NCBI GenBank assembly: GCA_030522415.1
Contig: CM060118.1
Span: 18,595,151 to 18,659,150 of the forward strand
Reading direction: 5' to 3'
Source of the DNA: Channallabes apus
Taxonomy: Eukaryota > Chordata > Actinopteri > Siluriformes > Clariidae
Length of the DNA stretch: 64,000 bases
The number at the start of each line of letters is the position of its first letter. Within the stretch, counting starts at the first letter, position 1. The translations under genes were made by a program, and so were the position numbers. The notes beneath the pieces are model-generated. The model did no database searches. It was given only the letters and a program-made list of their open reading frames with translations, and was not told the DNA's origin. Shown here in pieces: positions 1 to 12,150 of this stretch.

Positions 1-795
1 CGCATTGGTCTTTTTCTCGAAGTACCTACATAGCTGGCTGAGGCATTTTTAAGAATCATATTTATTTGATCTATTTTTAATTATTGCATACAGTATTTGT
101 TTAAGTTAAGAATCATATGAACCTGAGCTATCCTGTCTAAAGGATACATTTAAAACTACACCTAACTAACATACTGTATTGCTGCAGTATTTTAATACTT
201 TTAATTGATATTCATGAATACTTTAATGCTAAAGACACATCCATTAAGAAGCCAACAGTTAAAATGAAACTGGGAAGCAGAAAATACTGAAAGATTAAAA
301 TTAAAAGTAAAAAAAAAAGTAAAATATCAAAAGAAGAGAAAAACACTATTAGAGACATTCTTGAAGAGGCCACAGTTTGGAAGAACAACTGACATTTTAG
401 CAAGGGGTTGATGGTTTGCAGAAGCACCAAATACCAAAATGATTGCTTTTTACTTGAGTTATTTTTCAACATGTTATTTGATCTTGCTTCATGTATATCC
501 TGCTGTTTTTCCTTTCACCATCTGTCATATGTGATAGTCTGGATTTGGGTGGCTAAGAGCAGACTAGCAAAAGAATCATACTATCTCTTGCAGCTCCTGT
601 CTAAGTTAGACACCACTGTGCACATTTAGAAATTACAGTACTAATATGCATAAACTTATTATTTTTGTGACTGTCTGTTTTCTGTCAAACTGCTTTCTGT
701 CAAATCACTGCAGGGTGTCCTAAAAGCATCTATAAATAGAGGGAAATTAACACTTTTTTAAGGAAAGTATCTTGCAATTTTTTTCATACTTAGTA

Positions 796-798
<3 letters not shown>
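1..798. other. Non-coding, no feature recognised
   Basis: AT-rich sequence with only short chance reading frames on both strands. I see no repeat family, splice-bounded exon or RNA gene. Confidence 0.6.

Positions 799-842
<44 letters not shown>
799..842. repeat. (CT)n microsatellite
   Basis: Uninterrupted CT dinucleotides for about 44 bases, directly followed by a GATA array. Confidence 0.95.
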
Positions 843-846
<4 letters not shown>

Positions 847-850
847 ATTA

Positions 851-874
851 GATAGATGGATAGATAGATAAATT

Positions 875-942
<68 letters not shown>
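851..942. repeat. (GATA)n microsatellite
   Basis: Tetranucleotide GATA repeats with two early variants (GATG, AATT) and then a clean run of about 17 units. The reverse strand reads as a meaningless Leu-Ser-Ile-Tyr repeat frame. Confidence 0.95.
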
Positions 943-999
943 TTAGCGCTTCAGATCTAAAGCCCACTAGACCTTTACCTGTAGGGGCACATGAAGGCC

Positions 1000-1160
1000 A
1001 TGGCGTTCCAGGAAGAGATTCAGCGCGAAATACATTTAAAGGAACACATTCAAAGTGCAATTATATGCACAACACCAGATGTGTTAACTCGAGTTCATCA
1101 TGAGTGGGAGAGATGACTCTTCCAAAGAAATGGCAATGTTATAGATGGTGTATTGGAACT
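1000..1160 (+). pseudogene. Possible remnant of a DDE transposase C-terminus
   Basis: The + strand translation around 1000-1150 contains TPDVLTRVHHEWER, a TGA stop, and then a segment with NGNVIDGVLE. The spacing resembles the C-terminal part of mariner-like DDE transposases (TPDxLxRVW...R...C...NGxHIEH). The catalytic region is absent. This is an inference from motif resemblance only; it could be coincidental. Confidence 0.3.
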
Positions 1161-1362
1161 TTTGGGGTACTTTGTAGTTTACATGGGCTCAGAACTAGTT
1201 ATTCCCCAGTCTATTTCGGGAAAAAAACTGTCTCCAGTACTGAAGACAGGACAGTATCCAAGCTATGGAATGTTTATTGAATTAGTCAGCTTAAGAGAAA
1301 AGCATGTCTCGATAAAGGAGCATTTGCCATCAGCAAAAACTGCACAACTAGTTGCTGAGCTT

Positions 1363-1366
<4 letters not shown>

Positions 1367-1394
<28 letters not shown>
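1367..1394. repeat. (AT)n microsatellite
   Basis: Fourteen AT dinucleotides in AT-rich sequence. Confidence 0.9.
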
Positions 1395-1398
<4 letters not shown>

Positions 1399-2484
1399 TT
1401 ATTTTTTAAATGACTACACCTTTTGGAATGTATTGCACTTAACAGGTTTTTTTTGTCTAACAAAGTTTTTCTTACGGTGGTTTACGTTTGTACACATGCA
1501 TGGAGAGATAGTATCATCGATGGTAATATAATACTGTTTATTGTCGTTGTCTGCACAGTACAAACACATGCACACCATATTAATTTTATTATTATTTGCA
1601 CTGTAATTAATTTTCTGTGATTTCTCACGTAATTTATTTGTATTCCTTGATGTCACTGTTAATTACAGTAGTAAGTAACATGTATGGAGGCAATATATTT
1701 CAGCTGTAACATTTATTTTCTCTCATTTTTTGTGTGTTTAATAATTAGGTAAATAAAAGATAATAAATTCTATGTTTGACATAAAAATTCACATTCGCTG
1801 TCACAAAGTATTATAATAGGATGTGTTCTTAATGTATCAGCCGCCACTACTAGACTGAATGACATGCAGAACACAAATATATATTCATATGTATACAGTC
1901 TAAATTTGGGGCAACATCAACTTTTACATACTATTTTTGTTCTACTGGACAGCCATCTTTTAAATATTTTTCCTTCTGAATTAAGAACATTCATACAGTA
2001 ACTGCTGAATCAACTCCTAATAGGCTCTTCCTTTTTCCTACAGGATTTCACAGAAGCTGACCCATGCCAAAAACCTTTTGTTTACTTCCTTTATGCTAGA
2101 CCTTCCCACTTTTGTTGTATTTTCGGTTTTGTCTTCTTGAAAAGTTTGTTTTCAATAAATGCAGCTAAAGATTTTTTTAAATGGCTTAATCCAGGAGTGG
2201 TGAAATGAAAAGGAAAAACAGGGTGATGAATGGAGGCCTGTCACATCTGGAGCCCACTTCCAAAACCACAACCATTACTATCTTGGTTATCTTCCAGCAA
2301 TTGTGGGTGTGTATATATTTGTGTCTATGCACATGCTCATGTGTTTCAGTGTGTTTTAGTGTGTGTCTTCGTGGAGAAGGGTATTAAAATTAGCTGTCAT
2401 GTCAATATTGTTCTGTATGATCTCCATGACAACGAAATAAACTGTCGGTTGATACACAGTGTTGGGCTTCCCCTCTATTTACTA
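1395..2484. other. Non-coding, nothing recognised
   Basis: AT-rich with short overlapping frames on both strands. A few TG-rich tracts occur around 2310-2370. No convincing exon or repeat family. Confidence 0.5.
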
Positions 2485-2918
2485 CACCGATGAGCCATGA
2501 CATTACAACACAAAACATTACGCCCAGTATTGTGTAGGTTCCCCTTGTGCCACCTGGGCAGTTTGGGCCCCTCAGGGCATGATTCCACAAGGCCTCTGAG
2601 TGTGTGCTGTGGTGTATGGCACCAAGATGTTGGAAATGGATCCTGTGGGTGCTGAGAGTTGCCAGGTGAGTCCTCTGTGGATTGAATTTGTTTTCTCAAT
2701 CGGATTGTGATCTGGGAAATTTGGAGAACAGTTCAACAGCCTTGGGCTCTTTGCCTGCTAGGCCCCATGTGTAGCAGGCTGTGGTCCCCTGGATGTTCTG
2801 GTGATGTTCTGGTGCGTTGACTCTTTTGAGCCGATGTATCGAATTGTCTGAGTTTACTGGTATATAATTGATAATCAGTGTTAATATTAAATATTGTTAA
2901 TGTTATGGCTGATTGGTG
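2485..2918 (-). mobile_element. Internally deleted Tc1/mariner-type element (about 434 bp)
   Basis: The left end starts CACCGATGAGCCATGACATT after a TA, and the right end finishes AATGTTATGGCTGATTGGTG before a TA, so the termini are imperfect inverted repeats flanked by the TA target duplication of the Tc1/mariner superfamily. Interior text such as GCACCAAGATGTTGG resembles the antisense strand of a Tc1-like family widespread in fish. Nearly all of the transposase region is missing, so the copy is non-autonomous. Confidence 0.7.
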
Positions 2919-5900
2919 TATATAGTCACCATTATATTAAGATAATGATTTTTAATATAAAAAAATATTTGTCTTACTAGAGAACTCCACTATTGAAGCG
3001 ATCATGGTAGTTATTATACATTCCTTATGAGATTAGATTAATACAATATTCTACAACTTGATTTAAAAAATATTGTGCTGCTTGCCTTTTTCCTTGGTTT
3101 TATGCAGGGGCGTGGACACATGAAGTTCACACAGTGGCAGCTGCCATCCTTTAAAAATCCTTGCCACCTCCACCAGATAAAAAATAAAGTATTGTTTACC
3201 AAGAAAAATCACAAGTGATTATTGTCAGATTTATCTAGTACTGTATGTCCTAGCATAAAATTTTTATATGACAAATATAGGATTATTAAACCTATTTTTG
3301 GACAATTTCTGGATAATTTTTTTTCTTTTGTTAGATAATTTTTCACATTTTAAACATTTCTGGTTAGAAAAAAATAATTTATCTGGATATTTTTACTAAC
3401 TCCTAGAACAGGGCTTTTCAAAGTCTGGAAACTGGGTCAGGTGCGGATGCATGCACATCCACGCCGCAGTGAGATAAAACATTTTAGAATACTACAGGTC
3501 ATGTGGCAAAAAAAACTTCCTTTGTCTTCCTGGATTAACTGGTGAAATTCTCCTTGTTTTTTTTTTTTTTTCATTTTTGAAGGGTGGGAAGCACCCAAGC
3601 ATGACGTTATACCCCCCTTTTGTCCACAATTTTTTTTTTTAACTAAGCTTAATTTTCTGTGCTGGAAATCCATTTAAATCACACAACATCTTCGTCGCCA
3701 TGAATATACACTGCTTGTAAGTTTAATAAAAGTCATTTGCTTATCATCACTCGTTACGGGCCTTTGACGTTGAATAGGAATCCGATTCAGATCTTTGAAT
3801 ATTAAACTTGAGAAGAAGGAAGCATTTTGAGATTTGACACATAGTGTAACTAATAAGCCAATACATTAATGTTATTTTGTGGGCACTGATTTGGCACAAA
3901 GGAATGAATAGTAGACACATGTTAATATACTTAAATACATTATTTAAATTATTTAAATACATTATTTAAAAAAAGAAAAAGGTTTAGGTTGTCCCTCTCC
4001 AAACCATACAACCTTTAAAGAAATAATTTCAATAAAACTATACAAAGAATTATACATAGAATATATACACTATTTGGTGGTGTTAATTTTTATTGTGCTT
4101 TTGGATACCCCACTGATTGTTTGAGGACACGCCTGTTGCCCTTTTTCCTCTATTTCTAGTCCAGGGTAGGACTGTGCGCCCAAACCAAACAGCACCTGCC
4201 CTTGTGCCCAGCCACCCTCCCTTGCACCCACCCCCCAAATGTCTTTTTCTAGTCATAGTGTCTTAAATCAACATGATTAGCAATTTAACTGTCAAATTCA
4301 TGTCTGTGTCATTGCTCCATAGATAGGGGATTCCTGTGAGATTCAGACACCTTAAAGAGGCCAGGCAGTTATAGCTGGCTGTTATGTAGGATTGGGAAGA
4401 AACAGAGTAGGCATGTAGACTCCTTGATCCAGTAGATGGTTCTGTCCGGGTTTTGCCCTACATCATGCTTGCCTGGCAGCTCGGAATGTAGGATGCACAC
4501 TGTGGCAGGTAATAAATAAATAAAGACTGAATTGGAATCACATTTCAGACCTGCTTTAACTCCTCACCTACTCTGTGCCACCTCCCTGAGCTGCTACCTG
4601 GAACACACAGCTGTTTATTGATAGGCCGTTATTAATTATGATGTTAAAATGAGAGAGTGCACTCAGGCACCCCCTGCTGATGTTTGGCTGCATGGATAAT
4701 GAGCCAAATTAGATAATGAGGGGGGCCGAAGCGTGCTGCCGTGTACCCTCCACACGATGATAAGGGGGAGTGAAGTGAAGTGGAGCAGAGAGAGAGAGAG
4801 AGTAGCAGAAAGAGGATGTGTGAGGCAGGGGGAGACATGGTGGGAGGGAGAGTTTAGTTGGCACCATGGCTCTCTTTGGCTTTTTCACTGTGAAGAAACC
4901 TGTAATTAAGAGCACAGTGATCAAGCAACTTGTTGTCTGTACGTACATATATGTGTGAAACAGCAAGCTCTAGATAGCATGATGTTGCTGTGATCTCAAT
5001 GATACTCTCTTATTAATTCATTTTTTTTTTATTTCACCGCAATAGTATTCTCAGCTTTAAATAAATCAATTGTTCATTCACATCCAGTCATATAATAAAT
5101 CCTAGTCACAAGTAAGATTTAAAAAAAATCTAAATAATTCTTTTTTCTAAATATAGTCATTGACATTAGCAAGTCTGAATTATGTTATTTTGGGATTCCA
5201 ACTGTTGCTCATGATTTAACGGTGACTCATGCTGCCCACACTATTCGTGCAGCGTTCGGTGCACTGGCAGTTTTGTGGAGAGAGTGTATTAATGCAGCGT
5301 AAGGTAGGTTGTAAGATAATGTGTAAGAGAGATAAAGAAGGTGCTATAATTTAGATATAGAACGCTGTAGTTCCTAGTTGTGTAATGGACAATGGGGATG
5401 TTGTGGATGCCGCCCAAAAGCCAGCATTTCTCATTCCTGCCCTGACTGCTCACTGAGCCATTTCCTGTTTTGACCTGAAATCTTTATTTAGAACCACCCC
5501 TCTGCTCACCACTCTCCTCCTCACTCATGACACAGAGAGATGGGTAGAAAAACTCAGCTTCACACCAGCTCATATCACTTTCAAAACAATTCTTTGGCAG
5601 GGACTTCTTGTTGACACTTCTAGTGTTTGCACCAGGCTAAATTTCAAGATATACTTACATGCTGTAGCGAAGTGACACGACTTTATTATTGTAGAACTTT
5701 ATTTCTACCATCAGGCAGTGTTTTCTTAACCGAGGTTGTTGAATAACTGTAACTAGTCAGCTTCTGAGCATGCTGCCTTAAATCTGACCATAATGGAAAA
5801 AGTGAAAGTCAGTTCATTGGTTTTCACCACCTCAGCAGCTGATACAAGCATGAAACCTGAGTCACACTGTGTGTAACTGTTCTGAATAAATTAAATGAAC

Positions 5901-6596
5901 ATGCAACTGATTCAGAATGTTTATTCTGTATGGTTGAGTGTAAGGATATATTGCAATTAGCTGAACTCATTTGCATGAGAAGTATATTTTTCCTCATGAA
6001 AATGATTGGATATATTGAATTTCACCGTGTCTATGAAATTTAAAGAGGACAGTCGATGAGTTTTCTAGTTTAAAAGGGTAAAGAAACAAATCATTGTCTC
6101 TGGTTTGCAAGCTATAACTTGTTGCTGGCGATGGAGCTTTGCGTGGTTTGTAGAGTTGCAGCACTCCTTTTGCCTGAACTCTTTATTTTAGACTTTGTGA
6201 GCTGAGCACCTTAAAGGTTTTCCTCAGGCATGAAAACAATTCATGGTGTGCAAAAGCCTTGCTTGGACTAATATTATTCTGCCTTTGGGCTATTCTGGTC
6301 TTTTAATATATTTAGGATGAAAGCATTTGAAAGGAATACACTAAAATGCAACATGTCAGACATATGTGCCTTGTGGTACTGAGACATAGCAAACCACGTT
6401 ATCTTACAGTCTAAAACTCAGCTCAGTTATCTTTATGGCCTTGTAGAATTAGCACATAGTTCACTTGCAATACATTATTGCCTTATTTAGTCTTTTCCCT
6501 CTATTTTAGGATGATAAATTATGATGATATAAAGATCGTAACACTTTTACTTTCAAATAAATTTTCTTTATGAAATTTCAGATTGTAATTAACTTA
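2919..6596. other. Non-coding interval upstream of SERTAD2
   Basis: No exon or intact repeat is recognised. Poly-T and poly-A runs occur at 3557-3572 and 3629-3641. The 3400-3660 part looks like an old unclassified repeat. The stretch 4560-4780 is less AT-rich, with homeobox-like AT motifs, and could be a conserved non-coding element (see findings). A short GA repeat lies at about 4789-4802. Confidence 0.4.
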
Positions 6597-6906
6597 CTGG
6601 GCAGCACAGTGGCTTAGTGGTCATGGCCTTGCTCCGCCAGGGTCAAGGCTTCAATACCAGCCTCAGGTCTATGTGTGTAGTTTGTATATTCTCCGCCGGG
6701 TACCCTGGTTTCCTCCCACAGTCCATAGACATGCAGATTAGGCTAATTGGTGTTCCCGAAGTGCCCAGAGTTTGTGAATAAGTGTGAGAGAGAGTGGTGT
6801 GTGCATGGATTGGCACCTGGACTTGCGCCTTAAGTTTCCTGGGATAGGCTACAGACTTCCTGCGGCCCTGTACAGGATAAGCAGCATAAAGGATGAGATG
6901 AATTAA
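6597..6906 (+). mobile_element. tRNA-derived SINE (DANA/Mermaid-like), sense
   Basis: The head GCAGCACAGTGGCTTAGTGG is an A-box-like tRNA start and is followed by a degenerate B box (GGCTTCAATACC). The body contains the phrases seen in every copy of this family in the window: TTTCCTCCCACAGTCC, ACATGCAGATTAGGCTAATT and, near the 3' end, CCTGTACAGGATAAGC. Antisense copies lie at 8291, 15797, 34027 and 63000. Confidence 0.75.
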
Positions 6907-6954
6907 CTACTGAAACTTGAACTCATATATGTATGATTAAAGATTTGCACTAAA

Positions 6955-7385
6955 GGGCCAAAAGTTTGTGGACATCTGACCTTGTCATCGAAACGGTTTC
7001 CCTCAAACTGTTGCTACAAACTGCCACAAACTTTGACGTACACACTAGGATTAAGATTTTAGCTCACTTCAATCGAACTAATGAGTTCAAACAGGTTTCA
7101 GCTTGATAATGCCTTGGCACAAAAGGAGATTGTTAAATACATTGTTGATCAAGATTAAAATGGAAGAACTCCAATTGTTTGCACAGAACAGTGACCTCAC
7201 CTCCAGTGAAAATCTTTAGGATGACCTGTCCACTGCAGCTCAGGCCCTTCTGCTCGAAATCAATGCCTGATCACACTACTGCTGATCAGATTAAATGAAC
7301 ACGTATTCCTACAACCATTCTTTAAAAATCTAGTGTAAAGTAGAAGTTATTATAACTGCAAAGAGGGATTAAATCTGCAAAAGAT
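6955..7385 (+). mobile_element. Degenerate Tc1-like element fragment
   Basis: Starts near GGCCAAAAGTTTGTGGACAT, a terminal sequence typical of Tc1-like repeats. Further in, the translation preserves pieces of the 3' part of a transposase: DNALAQKE near the second catalytic Asp region and a C-terminal YYNCKEGLN. Several stops and small deletions break the frame. Confidence 0.6.
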
Positions 7386-7449
7386 TCAAATATTCATACA
7401 CCAGATGGAACAAAATAAGTGTACTCTATAAATCAGTAATATATAGAAT

Positions 7450-8290
7450 CACCTTTGTCAATGTTTAATTAAACATCATTTTGGAAAAATTTTGGCCTAC
7501 ATTTTCTTAAAGAAATATTGCAGTTTGTTGATTGTTTCCTTTATGTACAGCTCTCTGAGGATCCAGTTGAACCATCGTGATGTTGATTTACAGTACTGGT
7601 GTGCGTGGGATCATTGTGCTGTTGCATAAACCAATTTTTGCTCAGCTTAAGCTTGGCACAAATGGCCTCACATTTCTTTCAAGAACATTCTAGTGCAGTA
7701 CAAATTAAAATTTCAAATTAAAAATGTATTTGTCACATACACAGTCATACACAGTACGATATGCAGTGAAATGCTTATACGACTGCCAGTGACCTTAAAA
7801 ATAAAAGCGTAAACATAAGAAATAAATATGAATAAAAGAAATACGTTAGAAAATAAAATTAACTAGTAAAATATACTGTACAAGTAAAATATACTGTAAT
7901 AAAAGAAATACGTTAGAAAATAAAATTAACTAGTAAAATATACTGTACAAGTAAAATATACTGTAATAAAAGAAATACGTTAGAAAATAAAATTAACTAG
8001 TAAAATATACTGTACAAAGTAAAATAAAATATACTGTACAAATAAGAACAAAATATCAATATAACAATATAGAAATATAAAACATTGTACAGTACAAGTG
8101 GAATGCATCGTTGTCTCAGGGACTGCAAGATTCCCAGGTCCTGTGGCTAAAAAACAAGTCCAAATCATTATCTTCCACACCATGTTTGACAGTCAGTATG
8201 AGATTTTGCAAACCTAAGCTACCATATTAATTTAGGACATTTAGGAGAGAAGGGGCTTTTTCCTAGACACTTCTCCATGGAAACCATACA
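7450..8290. other. Non-coding repeat-derived sequence with a 67-bp tandem array
   Basis: Contains a segment at 7725-7790 (TTTGTCACATACACAGTCAT, then GTGAAATGCTT) that looks like a SINE or transposon tail, followed by the 67-bp tandem array. The flanks, including 8150-8240, resemble a decayed antisense DNA transposon, but I could not assign a family. Confidence 0.4.
7831..8033. repeat. 67-bp tandem repeat, three copies
   Basis: The unit begins AATAAAAGAAATACGTTAGA and ends AAAATATACTGT. Copies start at 7831, 7898 and 7965. The first two read identically; the third diverges near its end, where extra bases appear after ACTGTACAA. Confidence 0.9.
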
Positions 8291-8413
8291 TTCATTCTTC
8301 TTTTATACAGCTTATACTATACAGGGTCACGGAGGGCCTGGAGCCTATCCCAGGAGATTTTGGGCATAAGGCAGGGTACTCCCTGGACAGGGTGCCAAAT
8401 CTTTGCAGAACAT

Positions 8414-8511
<98 letters not shown>

Positions 8512-8655
8512 CCCGGAGACAATTTGGGAATGGCAATTAGCCTAATCTGCATGTCTTTGGACTTTGGGAGGAAACTGGAGCACCGGTACCAGGAGGAAAC
8601 CCACCAATGCAGGCCACAGTTCTTCCCACTATGGTGCGGTGCTGCCAGGAACCAA
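8291..8655 (-). mobile_element. tRNA-derived SINE, antisense, with expanded CA tract
   Basis: Reads antisense to the copy at 6597: CCTGGAGCCTATCCCAGGAG, ACAGGGTGCCAAATC, then the CA tract, then GCCTAATCTGCATGTCTTTG and GGAGGAAACCCACCAATGC. The tRNA-like head is eroded on the right. Confidence 0.75.
8415..8511. repeat. (CA)n microsatellite, about 48 units
   Basis: An uninterrupted CA run inside the SINE body, at the place where other copies carry only short CACACA stretches. It yields long His-Thr and Cys-Val frames that are not genes. Confidence 0.97.
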
Positions 8656-9544
8656 GCATGTTGTGACTTTTTCTGATTGTGCTGTCATGAGCATGAACAT
8701 TTAATGTGCTTACGGATGCTGTTAGGGTGCATGGTTTGGGGATTTCTTTTTACCTCTAAGCATTGAACAATCAGATTTTGGACTGAACTTTCTGGGATGC
8801 CCATTTCTGCCAACTCCCTCACATACAGTAGTTGTGTATTTAGATTGTTTGGAGGCCTTATAATCCTTGCCAGATTCAAGAGCAATAGAAATTGCTTTTT
8901 TGAGGTCTTGGCTGATGTCCTTGCTCAAACACTTTTTTGTTTATTTGTTTGTCTATATAAGCTGATAAGGATTACACAATTATTATTAGACCCAGATTGA
9001 AATGAGTGAGGGTATACTTTCTTTTTCTCATTTATGTAGTGTATGTTTCTTAGAGAAATAATGGATAAAAATAATAAAAGATTGAATCAACCAATAGCTC
9101 TTTTCTTTTGGTTGAAAAAGCATCGTTGTATTAATTTACATTTTAGTTATATTTCTTTTATTTATTATAATATTTATATATAGTTATTTGAACTTATAGT
9201 CATGGAATAATTAAATAGTATAATGTATGTTATATAATAGCTTTAATATGCAGTTGTTGCAGGATGTACTCCTCTTATTTTAAGGAATACATCTTAGTAT
9301 CTTACTGCTGTTGACTTGACAGCCACATAGCCTCATAGTGCCCTCAGTTAACCTGGGCAGAAAGTAACTAGACAGGAAATTCATACTTGATGGGTGGAAA
9401 GAATGTTACGCAAAAGATCCTGGTACTACTTGTTTAGTTGCCTCTGTCTACGCTGTTAATTTCTATCAACCACACAGCACTAGCTCATCCAGGGGCAGGA
9501 ATATCCACTCATCCCCTCACACACTCACCTACACACCATCCACG
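8656..9544. other. Non-coding, probably old DNA-transposon sequence in part
   Basis: The stretch 8690-8990 reads like antisense transposon sequence, but I could not place it in a family. The rest is AT-rich with nothing recognised. Confidence 0.35.
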
Positions 9545-9720
9545 CACTCATTTACATTTATTCTTTTGGCAGACATACAATTGAGGCAGAATACAAGTCA
9601 TTCACACTGCTGAGCAGTATGAGGGTTAGGAGTCTCTTTCAAGGATCCAGCATCGGCTCTCTGTCCAGCCTCGGATTGTTCCATAGACTATTAGAACCAC
9701 TTAGTCACCACTGGAAAAGT
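9545..9720 (-). mobile_element. SINE remnant, antisense
   Basis: The opening CATTTACATTTATTCTTTTGGCAGA is antisense to the tail seen in the SINE at 59331 (TCTGCCAAATGCCTAAATG). TTCCATAGACTATTAGAACCACTTAGTCACC at the right looks like an eroded tRNA-like head. Heavily decayed. Confidence 0.4.
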
Positions 9721-10959
9721 AAACAAATACTACCTCCAGGGTCTTTAAAATGTGTCTGTCCACGGGTTTAGAGATACTCTTTCTGATTAAAAATTTTCTT
9801 TTGTTTTGAGCCATTATTCTGTCCGCATTCAGCAGAAAACCAATTTTTGAATGTTTCATTTGTATTTTCTCCAATTTGTATCTTTTAGACACTAACAATG
9901 GAAGGTCAAACAAAATTCAAATTACAGATTTTTTTTACCTAGTAAAAGTAGCCAGCAGTTTAAAAAGTAGGCTAATCAGGCTTCTAAGTGGCACTCTGAA
10001 TGGGAGACATAACATTACAGTTTCTCTTCTGTCAATCAGAGCAACACTAGCCATCTGCAGCTGTCTTTGAAGTCATTTATATAGAGCAGCGCAGACTGCT
10101 TTACTCCATGTGTGTATAAACTCACAAAAATCACAGAACATGATGGTGCACATAACCCCTTAATCTGACACTCTGGTTTGATCTCTTATTTGTTAATGTG
10201 ACCATAAATTCATTTCTCACTTGCCTTGTGTATAATATTCTTTTCAGTGTCTTGTTCTTTTTTTCTTTCTATTCCACTGTAACAACAGGCCTTGTACCCA
10301 TGACTGGAAGAATTAAAAATATTGCTTTTTTTATGTTGTCAGTGGTAACATTGTGCTGTTTTGCACTCTCAGTTAATCTGAGTCATATAGGTTTTGTCGC
10401 TTTTGTCTCTTTCTTCGCCTGATGACTAATAACTTGTTAATTTCAGGCAATTCACAACGTGTGCTTTTCCAATGTCATGCTTCTTCTTTGGTAGTTTAAT
10501 TTCGAAAACATGCCACACAAGGCAATGTGACTGTTCGTATGGTAAACTAGACAATCAGGATCTGTCGCGTGCCTCATGCAGTGCTTATACATGCCATGTG
10601 GTGGCAGTTTAGCTTGTCTATATTACTAAAGAGGGCTGGGAATACTGTACTGATGCATTTGTACTGCTGGGTGCAGAAGACGAAAATATAGACAGATCAA
10701 AATGAGAGAGAGAGAGAGAGAGATGTGCAGATTTCATATTTGTTAATAGAAATACCTGAGACAAATATTACGCATAATTGAATAAAGTGGTATTTATGGG
10801 AATATAGCTGATTGTGGTGGATAAACGGTATTTGGATATCTTAGAGTGGATTGATCAGGAAGGTGAATACATGTTGAGTGGGAAAGGGGAGAGAGAGAGA
10901 GAGAGAGAGAGTTTTAATCGAAAGAAAGAAATAGAGAGAAAGTGTGTATGAGCGTGTGT
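9721..10959. other. Non-coding upstream flank of SERTAD2
   Basis: No exon recognised. Short GA microsatellites occur at about 10702-10721 and 10889-10912. The base composition shifts to GC-rich at about 10970. Confidence 0.4.
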
Positions 10960-11425
10960 TTTGAGAGGACTGGGTGTAAGTCCATTGCCCACGCACGGTT
11001 GTGTTGTATCGTATCGTACAGGGGCGGAGTGTTCCGAGGCGCCATGCGTGCGTGCGTGCGCGGCGCGAGGGTGTGCGTGCGTGAGTGAGTGTGTGTGTGT
11101 GTGTGTGTGTGTCCGACCAGCAGTGAGCGCAGCAGTCTCACTCTACGTCACACCTCCGACAGCTACTGTGGTGAGCACTGTGCTGTCCCTCTGTACAACT
11201 GCCTGCCGATGTTTTTTTTCTTCTTTTTTTTCCCCCTCGCTGTCTTTTCTCCACTCAGCTGTCCGACCGCAAAGTTTAATTGTGTGTGATATCTCATCTC
11301 GGACCCGGGCTTCGTCGCTGTCCGTCGCTCCACTTGGAAGTAGTGCTTTCGACATTTAAGCGAGATCTTTTTTCTTTTTTTCTCTCCCCATGCTTCATTT
11401 TAAAGCTCCGCTCGACCTGGCCGTG
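10960..11425 (+). promoter_or_regulatory. SERTAD2: Probable SERTAD2 promoter and 5' untranslated exon
   Basis: A GC- and CpG-rich island (GCGTGCGTGCGCGGCGCGAG near 11047, CTCGGACCCGGGCTTCG near 11300) stands out from AT-rich flanks. It ends in a strong donor, CCGTG|GTAAGTAACG, after 11425. Vertebrate SERTAD2 genes have a non-coding first exon and one coding exon; the acceptor at 21811-21812 is the natural partner. The transcription start cannot be fixed from sequence; a (GT)n run at 11088-11112 lies inside the island. An alternative first exon with donor AGAG|TAAGT-like sequence near 15039 cannot be excluded. Confidence 0.5.
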
Positions 11426-11784
11426 GTAAGTAACGTTAGCTCAGGGATCTGACGCGACCGCGACTGAAATCCTGTAACTCGTCTGGCACACTGACTTACT
11501 GCTTTACACACCGATACACTCGAGCGTTAACTTCCCCAGCCTGCGTGCCACCGAGAGAACGCCGATAATAATGTATTCGGGTATTGTTGTCTGGTCCTTG
11601 TCTCTCTCTTCTCTCTCTTCTCTCCCTTTGTAAAGTTCAGTAGCTCGACTTTTCTCCTCGCAGTACTCACCACGTCCACTTTAAACGACATCCACGCTCG
11701 TGTGTTTATTTCCCACTGAGTTTTTGTTAGTTCTTGAAGTTCACATATCGACATTATATATTATGGCTCTGACTACAGGAGTGT

Positions 11785-12009
11785 ACGATATGGCAAAAAA
11801 AAATTTTTTTTATCACAATATTGATATCATGAATGATATATCGTTATGTTTATTTTTATTTTATTTATTTTACATCTAATGCTACTTCTAAATAAAACAA
11901 AAAAAATGTTTAATGATGCCTTTGTATATAATAATATATATATATATATAATGTGTGTGTGTGTATATACATATATATATATGTATATATACACACACAC
12001 ACATATATA

Positions 12010-12058
<49 letters not shown>

Positions 12059-12150
12059 TATCGCTGTGCAGTCGCTCCTGTGAGTTGACCAGTGGTATAT
12101 AAAAGTACTCACAATACATGCGATATATCAGAGTATTATTCTGTAACTTC
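11785..12150. repeat. Possible hAT-like remnant with AT/GT palindrome
   Basis: The phrases TACGATATGGCAAAAA, TATCACAATATTGATATC and ATATATCG resemble the ends of the hAT-like element at 36880. Near its middle is a long imperfect AT/GT palindrome (11951-12012) followed by an (AT)n run to about 12054. No termini or target duplication could be fixed. Confidence 0.35.

Noticed and set aside
851..942. CRISPR-like or satellite array
   Set aside because: A plain GATA microsatellite without spacers, in a vertebrate genome.
8292..8676. Cys-Val and His-Thr frames
   Set aside because: Pure products of the (CA)n microsatellite inside a SINE.
10961..11359. 132-codon + strand frame at the SERTAD2 promoter
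   Set aside because: Low-complexity Cys-Val/Ser-rich translation of a GT-rich CpG island; more likely a 5' untranslated exon.
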